From Nautilus pompilius (taxonomy: Eukaryota > Mollusca > Cephalopoda > Nautilida > Nautilidae), in NCBI GenBank assembly GCA_018389105.1, contig JACATO010000589.1:1600001-1664000 (forward strand): a stretch of DNA of 64,000 nt. Direction: 5' to 3'. Numbering within the stretch: position 1 is the stretch's first letter; each line of letters begins with the position of its first letter. The notes below the pieces were generated by a model. The model searched no databases. It was not told the origin of the DNA and was given only the letters and a program-made list of their open reading frames with translations. The position numbers and the translations under genes were made by a program. Positions 26,336 to 39,344 of the stretch are shown piece by piece.

Positions 26336-26336
<1 letters not shown>
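24073..26336. other. Intergenic; nothing recognised
   Basis: The first half is AT-rich. The second half (25460-26170) is less so and carries overlapping frames on both strands (25420-25623, 25461-25664, 25733-25915, 25764-26174). None shows family motifs, and several frames being open together suggests composition rather than coding. A possible unannotated exon cannot be excluded. Confidence 0.35.
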
Positions 26337-26405
<69 letters not shown>

Positions 26406-26435
26406 TATTATTATTATATTATTATTATTATTATT
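26337..26435. repeat. (ATT)n microsatellite
   Basis: About 100 bases of ATT/TTA repeat with two small phase breaks near 26401-26420. Confidence 0.96.
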
Positions 26436-29400
26436 CAGTTACTTTCGTAAAATATAAGGAAGATGAAGCGAAATGTGTAAAAATTACGCTGTTTTCCCAG
26501 GCTATTACTCTTAATTCTGCAATATACAGCACCATTACTCTGGCTCGAGAGTAGAGACTAATTTAACTGCCCTTTTTATGCGGAAAGCGATTATCTGAGA
26601 TCATCCCACTCTGACTCTTCTTCCGCCTTCTTGCACGGAAGGAAGCCTTTCTCCAGCCGCGTGGGATTACGTGTTCTGTTAAAAAGGAAAATGGCTGACG
26701 AAAGTGAAACGCAAACGAGATAAGAAACGAGTTCGTTATCCGCCAGGTCTCAACTGTTCCAAGCGAGCTTAACTTATTCAAATCCTAAAAAATATATATA
26801 TATTCGTTTAAACGTGTGGCTTGTGCGCGATTTAATAAATAAGTTTGACCGCTCCAATGATTTAAAATACGTAATGCAATAATTAGATACTTAAAATTTA
26901 TGGCATCTCGTGTGTGACTGGAATTTCAAAATTATGTTTTTCTGGTCGGCCTATAAATCAGCAGTAGTCACGTGAGTGGTGGCCTCGAGAGATATAGAAT
27001 CGAAATAATAACTTTATAAGACAAAATCGTCACAGAATTGAGTTTCTTAACAAACAAGGCAAATTCGAGAGAGATAAAAAAAACCCCAAGCGAAATAATC
27101 CTTACAGCATTATTTATTTTTAAGTGAAATTTTCTTTTTAAAAGATAAAATAAGGAGATTAAAATATAATTTGTTTAAAGTCTTGATTTTCCAAAAGTAT
27201 AGGCACAGATGACTTTTTTTCCCCACTAATCTCAGAAATTTTGTTATAAAATATCGTGCTTGCTTCTAGTTTATGTATACATAATTCTTGGGCGGAGCAA
27301 TGATTTTTTTCTAAATTGGATAAATACAGTAATTTACTTATTTATTTATTAATAGCTGCAGATACTACCTTTCTAATGGGAAAGAGAGGTTTAGCTTTTG
27401 CAGCAACACTAAATCATAATTAAATACTTACAGCGTCTTTAGTCGAAGTCATCTGTTTCGACCTTCTGTCAAAACATATGACGATGATTATAGCTCACCT
27501 GTACTTTTAACTAGGAATTACTGCTGCTGTAACAGCATACCCATGTAACGAATAGCTCCGATTCCCCGTACAACTATCTTAATTAGGTCTATTTAGAGAA
27601 ATAAACAATCTCGGTTGTAGCTACTTAATGGGACTTCTGATTAAGTAAATCTTAGTCCGAACGATACTGGTGGCTTCTAAGCAAATTGCAACTAATAGAA
27701 CCAATCCAACCTGAATCGGTTTTAGATTGTTTGGTGATGAAATCAATTCCTACTGGGATGGAATAGCGATAGAATGAAGCTTACGTTACTAATAAAAAAC
27801 AAAATGGTATACTCAGAGATAGTCAGTAGTCTAGTGACAGATTCAAGTCTGGTCGAAAAAACACTGAAATACTCAATAGCCTAGTGATAGGATGAAGCTT
27901 ATTACTCCAGCAGACTCTGACATTCTGTGAATTAATATTCAACTCAAACCTACCAGAAGCGACAGCGTCATACATAGAGGACTGGTGATAGGATCTGTAG
28001 CAGTCAAAATGGCATTTGTCGATGTTGCTGGAATCCGTCGTAAACATGTTTTTTTCTCTCAGAATTTCATTAAAACTAAAAGACCAAATGGTATTCAGAT
28101 AACATTTAAAGTATTTGAATATTACATAAAGATAGTTTTTGGATTCATTGTCTCTCTCTCCCTAATTTTTTGTTGGAAAAGTGCTCTTCTTTTTCTGTAA
28201 ATCGGTGGCTGGCTGTTCGCTGATCTCGCGCGAGAATGGAGCCATGTAGAGCAACACCGAATTTGCGGCAATATTAATCCCTGATGAACTTTTCGTTCTA
28301 CATCGCTGTACTCGCATCAGTTTGCTTCATTACCCATCCTCTGTAAAAACTGACAGTTTTGTTCTGTTTTTATTTAAGCTTTGATACAAAATGAAATGTA
28401 AACTTTATTTCCGTGTTAATTTCTTAACCACGAGGTTTTCTAAAGAGAACTGTAATATATTTAAACTAACTAGAAGACAATTTGAAATATTTTAACTTTC
28501 CTGTTCCAGTCAATAGTTTATATAGGTTTCGGTAATTAAAAAAACAGCGGGTTTTTCTTTGATTCATCGTCAACGTTCACTTCGACGACAAATTAAAGTA
28601 GCATATTCTCTTTTGATCTGTCTCTGTCCAAAGTTAAATATTAACCCTTTCCAAACCGTACGTCACAGTTTCCCTAAAGATTCTGTTATTATTTCTGTAG
28701 CGTATAAACTTACTCGCTCTCTCTCTCTCTCGTTCGGTTATCGTTCATTTCATTAGTTCTATCATAAAATAAATTTACAGAGTTCGGTAAATTCAATGCG
28801 GTGCAACAACAGAACCGAGTGTGATTTTATTGATCATTTATCAGAGGGAATACTCGGGATGCCATAGAACCAATTAACTAATGCAGGCGATTTGTCCGAA
28901 ACTTTATTTGTATATATATTTTCAATGATGGATGCTCCAGCTTTTGAAGGAAATAAAAAAAAATTAAATGCGACATGATATCCCAGCCGTGTACAGAAAA
29001 ATGGCTGTGTTAACTCATCGCTTTATAAACATTCGCTTAACATGTACGGATGATGGTCTGAGAATGATGAATCGAGAGTTTCGTATAACTACTGGCATTT
29101 GGAATTGATTGCCTTGTTGATTGCTAATCGGGCTTAACACGTGTTTTTGTTTAGTGTATTTCTGTTTCCTTTTCTTGCGTTCTATAATCCAGTTAAGCTT
29201 TCTAACTTAAACATTATACACGAAAAGACAATTACGGATACCTTTGCTGTATAAAGGATAACACCGTGGAAAATTATACATTTTTTTTCCTTCTGTGGGC
29301 AATAAAAACGGAAAGAAAACAGTAACATGCGATTCCGAGACTATTTCACTGATCCGCAAACAGATGAAATAGAAACGATCTTGAGTAACAAACACCGACA

Positions 29401-31919
29401 TTTATATGATAAGAATATAAACTGGATTAGAAAGTTTAACATTTTAGGGATTAATAAGGTGGCTACGGAATTTACTGAGATTAAAATATGTGCTAATTTC
29501 TTTAGCTTCCACAGTCATGAAAGCTAATGTTTTGTGCCTGTACTTTCGTTTTTAGAATTTTAAGATATTTTATAGAGTTTGAAATATTCTGCGCTGCATT
29601 TTTTAAAATTAATTTTCAAGATAAATTTTCGGGAGTAAATCAAAATTTTCCTTCAAAAGGAAAATAACGTGGGAATGGTTTAATGTACATATTAAATTAT
29701 AAAAGCAAACTATACCGATCGCTTATTGTGAAGATCAATAATCAGGGTTAATGTTCGGCTAAACAGAACGTAATACAACATTAATTAACTATTTGCAAAC
29801 CTTATCAAAATGGGTTAGAGATGACAACGAAAGTCTTTATGGACGCAGCCTTTAAGAAAATTGGTTCCAGATCCTTTTTTCAGTCAAAACCAGATGCAGA
29901 AGTTCCAGGCCAGGAGCTCACATGTAAAATTAGTTGCTTTTCTATTGGCGTATGCGAGATGTACGAGACAGAGAACGATAGTGAAGAATCGAAAAGCCAC
30001 CGTTGTCCGCCAGTAAGTGATGGAAATCTTGCGCTATGTTGGGTGGGGGGGGCAGGGTCTGTCACTCCCTAGATATAATAAACTTGGCTTCTTAGCTGTC
30101 AAACATTTAACAAGTTAAAAAATAAAACGAGCTATATTCCATTGCGCCATAAGATACTGGTCATCAGGACTGTGACATCGCTAACGACCAACCCCCCCCC
30201 CCACACAAAGCCATTTCTTTACGTGGAACTGTGAATAGCTGAAACAAAAACCTGCCACGGAGTTCCTGGCAGACGAAGTTCTAAACTCCAAAAGGATTCA
30301 CGGGCGAATGCCAGATGCTATGTAAATGTTTAGAATGGTGACATCGGATGTTCGCCGAAACTTTGTTCTGTTACTGGTTTTATTATTAATAACAATGTAG
30401 TATGAAAAGCCGAAATAGCTCTCCCCCCCCCCGAATCTCGCTTCACCAACAAGATTTCCGCTTATGGTATACGGAATAGGACTGTGGTTCTTTCTTTTTT
30501 ATTACTAAAATAGAGAAATGTGTCTTGGTGTGCAACTCATCTGCTACCTTTTTGCATGATGTGACTTTTGCGTGACGTTTTTCTTGTTATGCGCCTGCTG
30601 CTTTGGTTTTTGTTCCATTTATTAAATTGTTATTCTTCGCTACATCCAGAAAAATACCTGCATAGAAAAGAAAAACACGCACGTCGTGTACGGGATGTAC
30701 ACACCCTACTTTATTTATGTTCTGCGCTGGGCACAGCAGGGCCGAGGCAAGGGGCCATACAGCCACTTCCACTAGTGAACAAATACAAAAACACATCCAT
30801 AGCAAAATTAACCCTTGGGTTTTAGTTGATAGGGTAAAGCCGGCACCGTTTGTATAAGCATGGGTGTTGAGGCTATAACCTGTCGATCGATCGTTTCATT
30901 TGTTACCTGGGAATCGACCAGTGGTCGCCGGATCAAACACATATAATTCAGTAAAAGTTTGTTGTTGTTTTTATTTTTAAATTTCAATGTGAGAAAGTTA
31001 ATTCCTTATCATTCCGCTATCGTTTACGAGTCATTAATATTTTATTTACCGATCTGGTATTTACTTGATTGGATTTTAATTGAATGAGCTTTCGATTTTA
31101 ATTTGTTTATGCTTTACCCTAAATCTCTATTAAAATTATTTAAAAGTTGAAAAATTGATAAAAATCGGAAGGTTGTTTGTGACGTGCTGCTTTTATATAT
31201 ATAAAAAAATACGTTTGCGCTCAGTTCGGGCATTTCCGGGATAGGCTAACCAATATAATCAGGGGTATCGGAGACGTTTTCCTGCTGCTGCCATCAGGCT
31301 GTAGTCCTGAGAAGGTGAAGCACCGAGTCCGTGTTAGAAAACCACATCAGACCAGCAGTGCTGAAGACCGACTAAACACTTGTGATGGCGACAGGAAGAT
31401 GTGTCGATCAACGGTACCTCGGTTAGTTAGTTTACCATTGATAAGCTAAAGAGATATGCAATAGCTAAGCCTTTACGTTTTATGTTTGGCACCGAATAAA
31501 GTACTTTTGTTTTATTACGGAAAGTTTTACAGTTTACTCGCAATTTTATAAAAGGAGTTACCATTTAAGTAAACTTAAAACCATATGCACCCAAAACGTC
31601 ACGAGCCGTCCATAGACACCAGGTTTTCATACACCGGACCGAGAAAGAAAAGGTTCCATTGAAGTAAATATCCGGTCACTGCAAGAGCCAGTCTCGTTGG
31701 ACTATCACTGCCGGATAGATGTAATTTCAGTTAATGTTTGTAAATATTGTTATCGTAATTTGTCGATAATATCAGCAAATTTACAGCAACATTTTTTTGC
31801 TTATTTATAACAAGATTTTTCTTGTTTACTTTTTTAAAGTTAAAGAAAATCCGAATTTTCTCTTTTACAGAGCTGAATGAATTCAGTGTTTCAAATATTC
31901 GAGTACATTAATACGTCCA

Positions 31920-31920
<1 letters not shown>
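26436..31920. other. Intergenic; mostly unassigned
   Basis: AT-rich DNA. Degenerate short repeats lie at 27762-28000. A plus-strand open frame at 29821-30012 ends at a good donor sequence but has no recognised homology. C-runs occur at 30190-30200 and 30423-30432. A less AT-rich patch at 31210-31430 may be an old repeat. No gene is supported. Confidence 0.4.
27762..28000. repeat. Degenerate short repeats around GATAG-ATGAAGCTT
   Basis: Similar 15-base blocks recur at 27768-27782 (GATAGAATGAAGCTT), 27836-27850 (GACAGATTCAAGTCT), 27886-27900 (GATAGGATGAAGCTT) and partly at 27987-28000. Spacing is uneven (about 68, 50 and 100 bases), so this is not a clean tandem array. Confidence 0.4.
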
Positions 31921-31952
<32 letters not shown>

Positions 31953-32018
31953 GCTCTCTCTCTCTCTCTCCTCTCTCTCCCTCGCTCATCTCTCTCTCCT
32001 CTCTCTCTCTCCTCTCTC

Positions 32019-32054
<36 letters not shown>
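31921..32054. repeat. (CT)n microsatellite, interrupted
   Basis: About 130 bases of CT repeat with CTC and CGC interruptions. The frame 31877-32086 is only this repeat read as Ser-Leu. Confidence 0.96.
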
Positions 32055-32784
32055 GTATCTTAGAGATACGGCAAACAATAAAATAGCGGCGCGACGGAGC
32101 TGTTACAATCGATCTTTTTTGATGAAAAACTGGCGTTTTCAGATTACAATAAAAGTAAATTAAAATAATATAAAGTTATTTATTAAGTTAATAATTGCAA
32201 ATATTTTTCCTGTAAAATCAACTCAGAAATGTAAACGATTCAGTATTTCCGTTTTATGGAAAACTGTCGAAATTCTGGCTGCCTTCCTCATCACGGTTAG
32301 TTTGTTTATTTTCAATTCTTACGTTATAGTCTCCTAATATTAGATCAATACACCAACAAACAACGCGCTTTGCCTGTCGTTATTTCATGATGTTAATCGG
32401 CCGAAAAAGTGTATTTTTACTTCAGCTTTAACGACTGACATAAAGAAACAAATATGAAAGAGTATTAAAGTCAAATAATTGCGGTGTAAACTTGATTTCC
32501 CTGGTCATTATCTCATTTCTTAAAGATGAAAATTTTGGAATTTCTTTTTTTCCTCCACGAAATCCTATGAGAATTTTTGTTTTAAAACTCCTCGTTGAAT
32601 TAACAGTATTTAGATCTGCTTTAATGTGTTGATGATTCTCTGCTTAGCTATCTGCATTCTTCTTAAACAAGCTTTTGCTGTTTTTTAATTAGCTATGAGG
32701 CGCCAATGTTTCGAACAAAAACTCAATTATACCCAGACAGTCTTTTCAGGTGTTTTTGTTTTGCATTAATGTAGCTTAAAAATA

Positions 32785-32786
<2 letters not shown>
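32055..32786. other. Intergenic; nothing recognised
   Basis: AT-rich DNA between a CT and a CA microsatellite, without long open frames. Confidence 0.45.

Positions 32787-32830
<44 letters not shown>
32787..32830. repeat. (CA)n microsatellite
   Basis: Twenty-two pure CA units. Confidence 0.97.
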
Positions 32831-32831
<1 letters not shown>

Positions 32832-33264
32832 CTTTGCTTAATCAATCAAGAACATACAGTGATAGACACAAGTTTAAAAACAAAGCAAAATATACATAAA
32901 TTGACATGCAAATTATGTAAAAATAAACATTCCAGCATGTGCATTATACCAATAGAAAATAATAATCTCTTGATCTTTCGATTTACATATACATCAACAT
33001 GATCGGTAGTAAGTATCTCGCATTCGCTACCTTTTCTTATATGACGTAATTTCACGGCAATAGTGTAGAAACAAGCAAAATATATTCGAAATTTTGGCAC
33101 AAAAATCAAATTTTTAGATTAGTATTTGATCGCATAGCCATAAAGCATCAGTTACAGCCCGACATCTCTTTTGCATAAAATCCATTTAAAAAATACATCG
33201 GTATATGTAAATATCGGCCCTAGTCGACTAAAAAATCTGGAACATGTCATCTGAATTTCTGTGG
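32831..33264. other. Intergenic; nothing recognised
   Basis: AT-rich. The minus frame 32846-33109 has no recognisable motif. The right part may hold the 3' end of the adjacent Tc1-like relic. Confidence 0.4.
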
Positions 33265-33955
33265 TTTTCTTCCCTTCTTAATAGTTTTGTTTATATCGTT
33301 CCGTAGATTCTCCATTAGATTTATATCAAGGGCACTGAGCTGGTCACTTTAGAACTGAAGTGTTTTTTTTTTTTTGTCTACGAGATACCGCTTGATGATA
33401 GCGGCCGAAGGTTTCGGATCATTAGCATGGTGGAATATACTGTCGAGATGGAGGCAGCCCTTAGAACACAGTTCTAGTGTATTAGCCAATGCCGAGGTAA
33501 ACAAAGTTATCCATTATTTCCTGGATACGATGAATAGAGCCTAACTTATTTTTTTGTTGAATATCATAGTGGATACCCCATCGTCGGTCTGGTACGCTTC
33601 GGATGGAATACTTGACCGGATTTTTGCCGCTCTAAAGTCTGAATATCTGATCAAAACCTATAGAACCGTGATCCATCGGACGATAGTTCCCTTGCGCACA
33701 TTTCAGGGTCAAATAAAGATTGTCTTTGATGAAATGGGATCAGGCCATTTTGATTCTTCAAGAAAAATGGTTTTCTACTGGAAACATGCCCAGTCGGTTC
33801 GAAATCACAAATCCATCTTTGGACAATTCTTTCGGGTATCGGTTGGTGCTCGAAATCTTTTAAAATTTCAACAGATATCTTGTACCAGTTTATTTTGGAC
33901 GAACACTTGAATTTCCGATCGATCCGATCAATATTTATGGGGGGTGTATACCATT
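33265..33955 (-). pseudogene. Tc1-like transposase relic (minus strand)
   Basis: On the minus strand: an N-terminal helix-turn-helix-like part with ISVEILKDFEHQPI, IVQRWICDFEPTGHVSSRKP (near 33780-33890), then a degraded first-Asp region (ARELSSDGSRF). Next comes HHANDPKPSAAIIKRYL (33382-33433; the QQDNDPKHTA motif with the second Asp) and SALDINLMENLRNDI (33289-33330; the SPDLNPIENLW motif with the third acidic residue). All blocks are colinear with Tc1-type transposase of about 340 residues. Several stops and frame changes lie between them, and the PTVKHGGG part is largely lost. Terminal repeats not identified. Sequence differs from the other two relics, so these are separate insertions. 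Confidence 0.8.
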
Positions 33956-36900
33956 TATATGGCATTCGATGTATCCGCTCTTTTGTTCATACAGCTTCCA
34001 GGAAGGACAACGAGCCGTTATACTGCACTCAGCAATCGATGAATGCGAAAGTTTTTCTTTTGTGCGAAACTTCCTGATCCGAGCGCGTTTCGATAAATTT
34101 AAATTAGCTTTTAAATCCTCGTAGAATGAATCAGTTTACTATTTTCTACCGGTTGTCAGAAAAACAAGTATATGCTAAACTAGCAGCTGACGTTGGCGAC
34201 GTTAAACTTTTGTCGCCATCACCTTCCATTGTCTTGTAAGGAAAGCGAATGCATGCTAAATATTTACTGCTAATCATGTTGATGTACACGTCAATCAAAA
34301 GGACAAGAAATTGCCTTTTTTATCGGTGTATTTCCAAGACTGGAACGTTTATTTACATATTTTAAGTGTATATTTATGCTTGTTTTATCTTTCTTAAACA
34401 TTTGCCCGTCATTGCTTTTTAAAGCAAAAAATAGTAAAATCTCTTTGAATACTTCATTATACTCGAAGCAATAGGACTAACAGATAAACTTAAATTTCGT
34501 GTACAAGAGTATACGTGTTATATATCGACCCTTTCAAAAAAATGCTTTCATTAATCTTTTTAACGATTTTTTGCTTCATTTCGTGCCTTCCACGCTCAGC
34601 TCATTTCCATGTCTCTCAGTGAGCATAAATTTGCAACTTAATAATAATTTATTGATTCTACAACGCGAATTCGTTTCAACGCTGTGTGAATAATTTTTAA
34701 GCTGAGCGATAGTGTTTTTCAGAAAGAGTAAACGGCTACATCTGCGGATGGAGAGGAGATGTATAATCCAACCAATTTTCACGTTATCACTACTACACTT
34801 CCCTGTCAACTTCGTAGCTGTGGTAGCAATTTTTACTGGGAGAGTTTCATTGGTTACGTTTTTTTTTTTGGTTGAGATTTTGCTACCTCGGAAAAGCAAA
34901 TGTACATTAATGCGTTCTAACTGCATGCGCATACTGTTGCAATATTTTTTCTTCCCAAATTCTAAGTTTCAGCGAGAACACTCAAATAATTATGGGAAAT
35001 TTTCATCTTGCGCCTGCTCTACAAATAACAAGTGTTTTCCAGAACAACAACAACAAAAATAAGGTTAGTTTAATTGTTTATTTTCTGATACCGAAGATAT
35101 GTTAGAACTTTACTCTAAATGTTGCTGTAGCATCTGGAGCGCGATACTGACTAGAAAATATGTACAGTAATAATGGGTATCACGTAAACTTTAAGAACTT
35201 TCTCTTAACTGTTTCTTTTGTCAATATTTCATTTACGACAATTAAAATAGTGATTACAGGAAAGCAAAGGGCATCAGTGAACAATGCCTGGGTACAGACA
35301 ATAGGTATCAGTATTGCAAAATGCCTAATTTTGTTTAGTTTTATGGCTACAAGCAAGATAAATGTCATCGTGGCTGACACAAGAATGCATGGAATGAGAA
35401 ATACTTATTAAGACATTTTTTTTAGAGTTTTATACTAGCGCTGATAACTACACTTGCCATCACTTTATTCCATCCATCAAGAATTCTATTACTGAAGAAT
35501 CCGTTTGCTAATCTCCAGTCCTCTACAGTAATCATAGCTTTCTTGTATGACCTATGGAGACATCCGAGAGGTTTTGGTATTGACCAGATGCTCAAAAGCC
35601 TTTACTACTTTGAAAATTCCCGTCTCACTAAATTATCCATACCTTTAAAAAAAAAAAAAATTGTCTAATTTCGTTTTTAGCTTTTATCTTTGTGGCTTAC
35701 GTTTAGTTTTTGTTAATTCAGAGGTTACAGTAAAACAGGGAGTCCAATGAAGCATATCCGGGGGTCGTTTAGAAAGCATCACCGTCTAGAATCGTTTGGT
35801 TTGCCTGTCCATGAAGATGAACCTGGGTCACTGCTTTATACAGGCAACGTTTTCTTCCGAGCTGGCGAACAGCCTGTTGTCTCCTAATGTACTTTATAAA
35901 CCTTAAAAAAAAAAAAAATAATGGTATTCCTGGATAAACATTTTATTTCTTTTATTTTTCAACTAATTTAGCAAAATATAACATTAGAAGGTTTAATTCT
36001 TCCATGGAAACTTTGAAAAGACAATATAAAGTAAATGGATATTTACATGCTAAATTTACCAGTCTTAATAAAATCTTAATTGTCAGTAAATATAATTATC
36101 TGGACACATTTAATGTAAAATGCATTACAAATATAACTTAATAATAATAACAACAACAACAATAATAATAATAAATGTTTAATATAAGGTGCTTTTCTGT
36201 ACACTAAAATACATTAGCTATTCCAGGAAAAAATATTATGAGAATATCAATAACTTCATAGACTTTGTTTCGCTTTCGCAGAGAAATGTCACATGGTTAC
36301 ATAAAGTTGGTTATTTGGAGTTTTTAAAATAAAAATTCTACCAAGGCTGAACAGTTTAAAAGTATTAAAAAAACAAAAAAAAATTAAAATAAAAACTTAA
36401 CAGATGGCATCTACGAGTTGCGTGGGAGAGGCAGGAAATGGGATTAGGAAAGATCACAAAGAAATAGCGACGACTTCTATAGCGAAGAGTGTTTATGAGA
36501 AGGAACTTAGACAGCTGTCTAGACAAAATGCCTGTTTATTAGCGGACCAATGACGAAAGAATCCGGGCTGAAACCTGTTCTACGCTCTGGGAAAACGGGG
36601 TTAGTACTAGTTTGCGAAAGAGCAGCTGTGGTATAGAAATGGTTGTTTCTCAAGTCCACGCATTCTTATAGTAACAGGCGGGACTCGGATATCTCTGGCC
36701 TCCCTGCTCCTCGGCCGAAATAAACATGAGTTTTATTGAAAACTGCTGAAATCTTTCGAAGAGAAAGAGTCCAATAAATATTGTCCAATGTTTTGTTCGT
36801 TAATGATAGCGATGTTTACCTATATTAAAAAATGGCGGGCACTTCAGGTAATTGACGTAAAACAGTTTTAAAAGTTTAGTCTTCCTGGTGAAGAACCACC

Positions 36901-38659
36901 CCCCCCCTCTTACGGATTTGTCTCGCCTGTAGCATCCTTCCTTCCTTCCAGATAGACAGCCAACCCTACTGAGAATCTGATACGGTACATGATATGGTCA
37001 TAATTCAGACATGGCGTACTTTTACAGCAAGATGAAGTACCTGAACCAACTGAGACCTTAAGAAAGGGAAACAGATACCAAACATATATATTCCAGGAAC
37101 CAGCTTTAAGTATATAGTTAAGGCCCCAAAAGCGAATTCTACGATATCTACTGTCAGCGATTTACTTTTTAGTTTACAGAAGTTTATTGAGAGAACACAT
37201 TAGTTTTCTTTTCTTTGAGTTTATCAGTTACAATGAAGCTTGAACCATAATCGCTTATGCCAACAAAAAAACTCCACGATAAAAAGACCGCCATCAGTAC
37301 CATTCTACGCATGCTGTTAATTTATTCCATTTATTTACCATTTGGTTATTTAATTACCCCTAAATCTTAAATAATTTTTAATTATGACTCTAGTATTAGA
37401 TTAGAAACTGTAGATAAAAGTGATTTGATTGCATAGAAGATTGAGGAATTATTGTATTTTTTTAAGAAAATGAGTGCGTTAAGTAAACAAAACTTTAAAT
37501 CGATTAAAGCGAAACAGGGAACTAGATAGTCAATCAATTTGAAATTTTAAGGCCAGTCGTTTGGTAGCAAAGAGTTAATCGTTTGAAGAATTCAACAGAT
37601 AAATGCCTTTGGGAATCTGGGGAATTTGATAATCCCTCACGGCTTGTCTTCTCGTGGCTATCAAATTATATCCACACTAAGTTCCTTTGAGAATGTTGGG
37701 ACTTTTAAGGAATAGTAAGCTGTCAGAAGGCGAGTTGTCAATACAATATATATCCAACAACTGTTGGCTTCACAAGAAATTAATATTATTCACATTACTA
37801 AGGTTTCGTCTATGGTAGATGCCTGAAACATGGATCATTGCTAAAATTATAGTTGAAAATCGCATAAAATTCTCCACGTAGTAATCTTCGATATCTAAAA
37901 ACATTATCGAAATGACTGCTTACATTCACACCTGTAGTGCCCCGTATACGTCTACAGTTATTAGTGAAACGTGGTTTGCTATTAAACTTGTTATCTGTAA
38001 CTTATCAGCGAATAGTGGTAATTTTTTGGTTGACTTTAATTTCCTTCCAAATCATTGGAAATTTCACGTGAAAAGGTCATTGAGTGCAGTTTAGGGTGAT
38101 GTAAATCCCGCTGTACCACCGCCCAGGAATAATTACGTTATTTGGCTGGGTGTTTTTTCATGTTTGACACTACATTTATTGTTTCCGATCAGAGAGGTGA
38201 GAACTACAATGAGGACGTGAACCATAGCGGAAGTGACGGTTATTGTGCACAACAATGAATTGAGCAGCAGGAAGTTAATGAAAAAAATCGCAATTTCGTC
38301 ATTTGGGAAGCAAAGGAAGATTAGGCGCTACTGGACTGTAATGATGTTAAAACTCGGATTATGTTTTTAAAATCTCCCTCTACTAACTAAAGTTGACGAT
38401 GAAAGAGCTGAAACCGCTCGAAAAAATTAGTTTAGATTAATAAGGAATTTTGTTAGTATTTTTAATAGCTACAAAGAACCAGAAGATAAGTACAGCCGGC
38501 ACATTCGCATCTCCTCCAGCATAAAGAGTTACCATTGAAAAATCTGAGAAGTAAAATTTTGCGGTGCTTCACCATAATAATTTGGCCACCTGCTGATGTC
38601 ACAATATGTTACTCGTTGTTGTAAACCATAAAAAAGACAAACAGTGAACTGGAATCCTT
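33956..38659. other. Intergenic; nothing recognised
   Basis: AT-rich DNA. Frames at 34499-34693, 34576-34932, 34712-35062, 35160-35411, 35180-35380 and 37912-38094 were inspected. Some are hydrophobic, but none shows a family motif, and both strands are open together. Short A-runs and an AAC/AAT patch (36138-36173) are present. The motif ATAATTTGGCCACCTG near 38576 resembles ends of some Tc1 elements but has no partner. Confidence 0.35.
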
Positions 38660-39330
38660 TATTTAATACTTGGTCAGACCACATGAACAGCACCAAGAAT
38701 CTCTGGTCCCATTTGGCGTTACATCACTATTCGTATAAGCGCTTTCCTTAAGTCGACCATATTGGTAGAGCGCGGGCAAGTTGCTTCCTGATGACAATCG
38801 GGTGCGCTAACAGTTGTTCCATCAGACTGATAGCTGGACCTTTGAGTAACCAGGGAACAGGTTGAATGCCCCATTTTTCTAGAATGTGGTCGCGAGAAAA
38901 GTGCGGCATGGACCATCATCTTTCTGGAGAATATAGGTATCGAATCTCGGTGTGCCTCATTTACAATGGCAAATATGTCCTTTAGCCCAGCAATGTATAC
39001 TGCCAAAATGAGACTTCCTTCGACAGAGAGAAACTTTGTCTTTCTACCATATCAGGTCGTACCCTATGCGTGTTCCCACTTCCACCTCCATATTTGATCG
39101 TGGGTTAAAATTTTTGGAACTGAAGACCACCGTTAGGTCTTCTCCAGTGCCAGGTTCTACATTCAAACATGAGTTGCTTTCTGGACTTATCAGAAAAGTG
39201 TACGTGTCCTCGATAGTGGAGAGCCAAGCTACACGTGTCCGCCTGTCCAGCTGTTTCGAAGGGAGTGAATTAGTGTGTAAGTGGAGTGAGATAGAGCAGG
39301 CGTTGCTAGTTGTACGGCTTGAAGTACAAT
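38660..39330 (-). pseudogene. Tc1/mariner-like transposase relic (minus strand, 38.7-39.3 kb)
   Basis: On the minus strand: TLFSDKSRK (first Asp region, FSDESR-like, near 39180-39210), then PTIKYGGGSGN (39082-39112, the PTVKHGGGS motif), then LQKDDGPC (QQDGAPCH-like second Asp, near 38910-38935), KNGAFNLFPG, and a C-terminal LRKALIRIVM (38725-38755, LRRAL-like). The order matches Tc1/mariner catalytic domains. The SPDLNPIE motif is unrecognisable, and frames change repeatedly, so it cannot be active. Conventional open frames here (39036-39368 plus, 39044-39343 and 38719-39006 minus) do not give a complete product. It is more decayed than the other two Tc1-like copies, so confidence is lower. 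Confidence 0.6.
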
Positions 39331-39344
39331 GCACGACTTTCAAA

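Noticed and set aside
31877..32086. 69-codon Ser/Leu-rich frame.
   Set aside because: It is the CT microsatellite in translation.
38572..38592. ATAATTTGGCCACCTG as a Tc1-type terminal repeat of the 38.7 kb relic.
   Set aside because: Its orientation is that of an element lying to the left, and no inverted partner was found on the right side of the relic.
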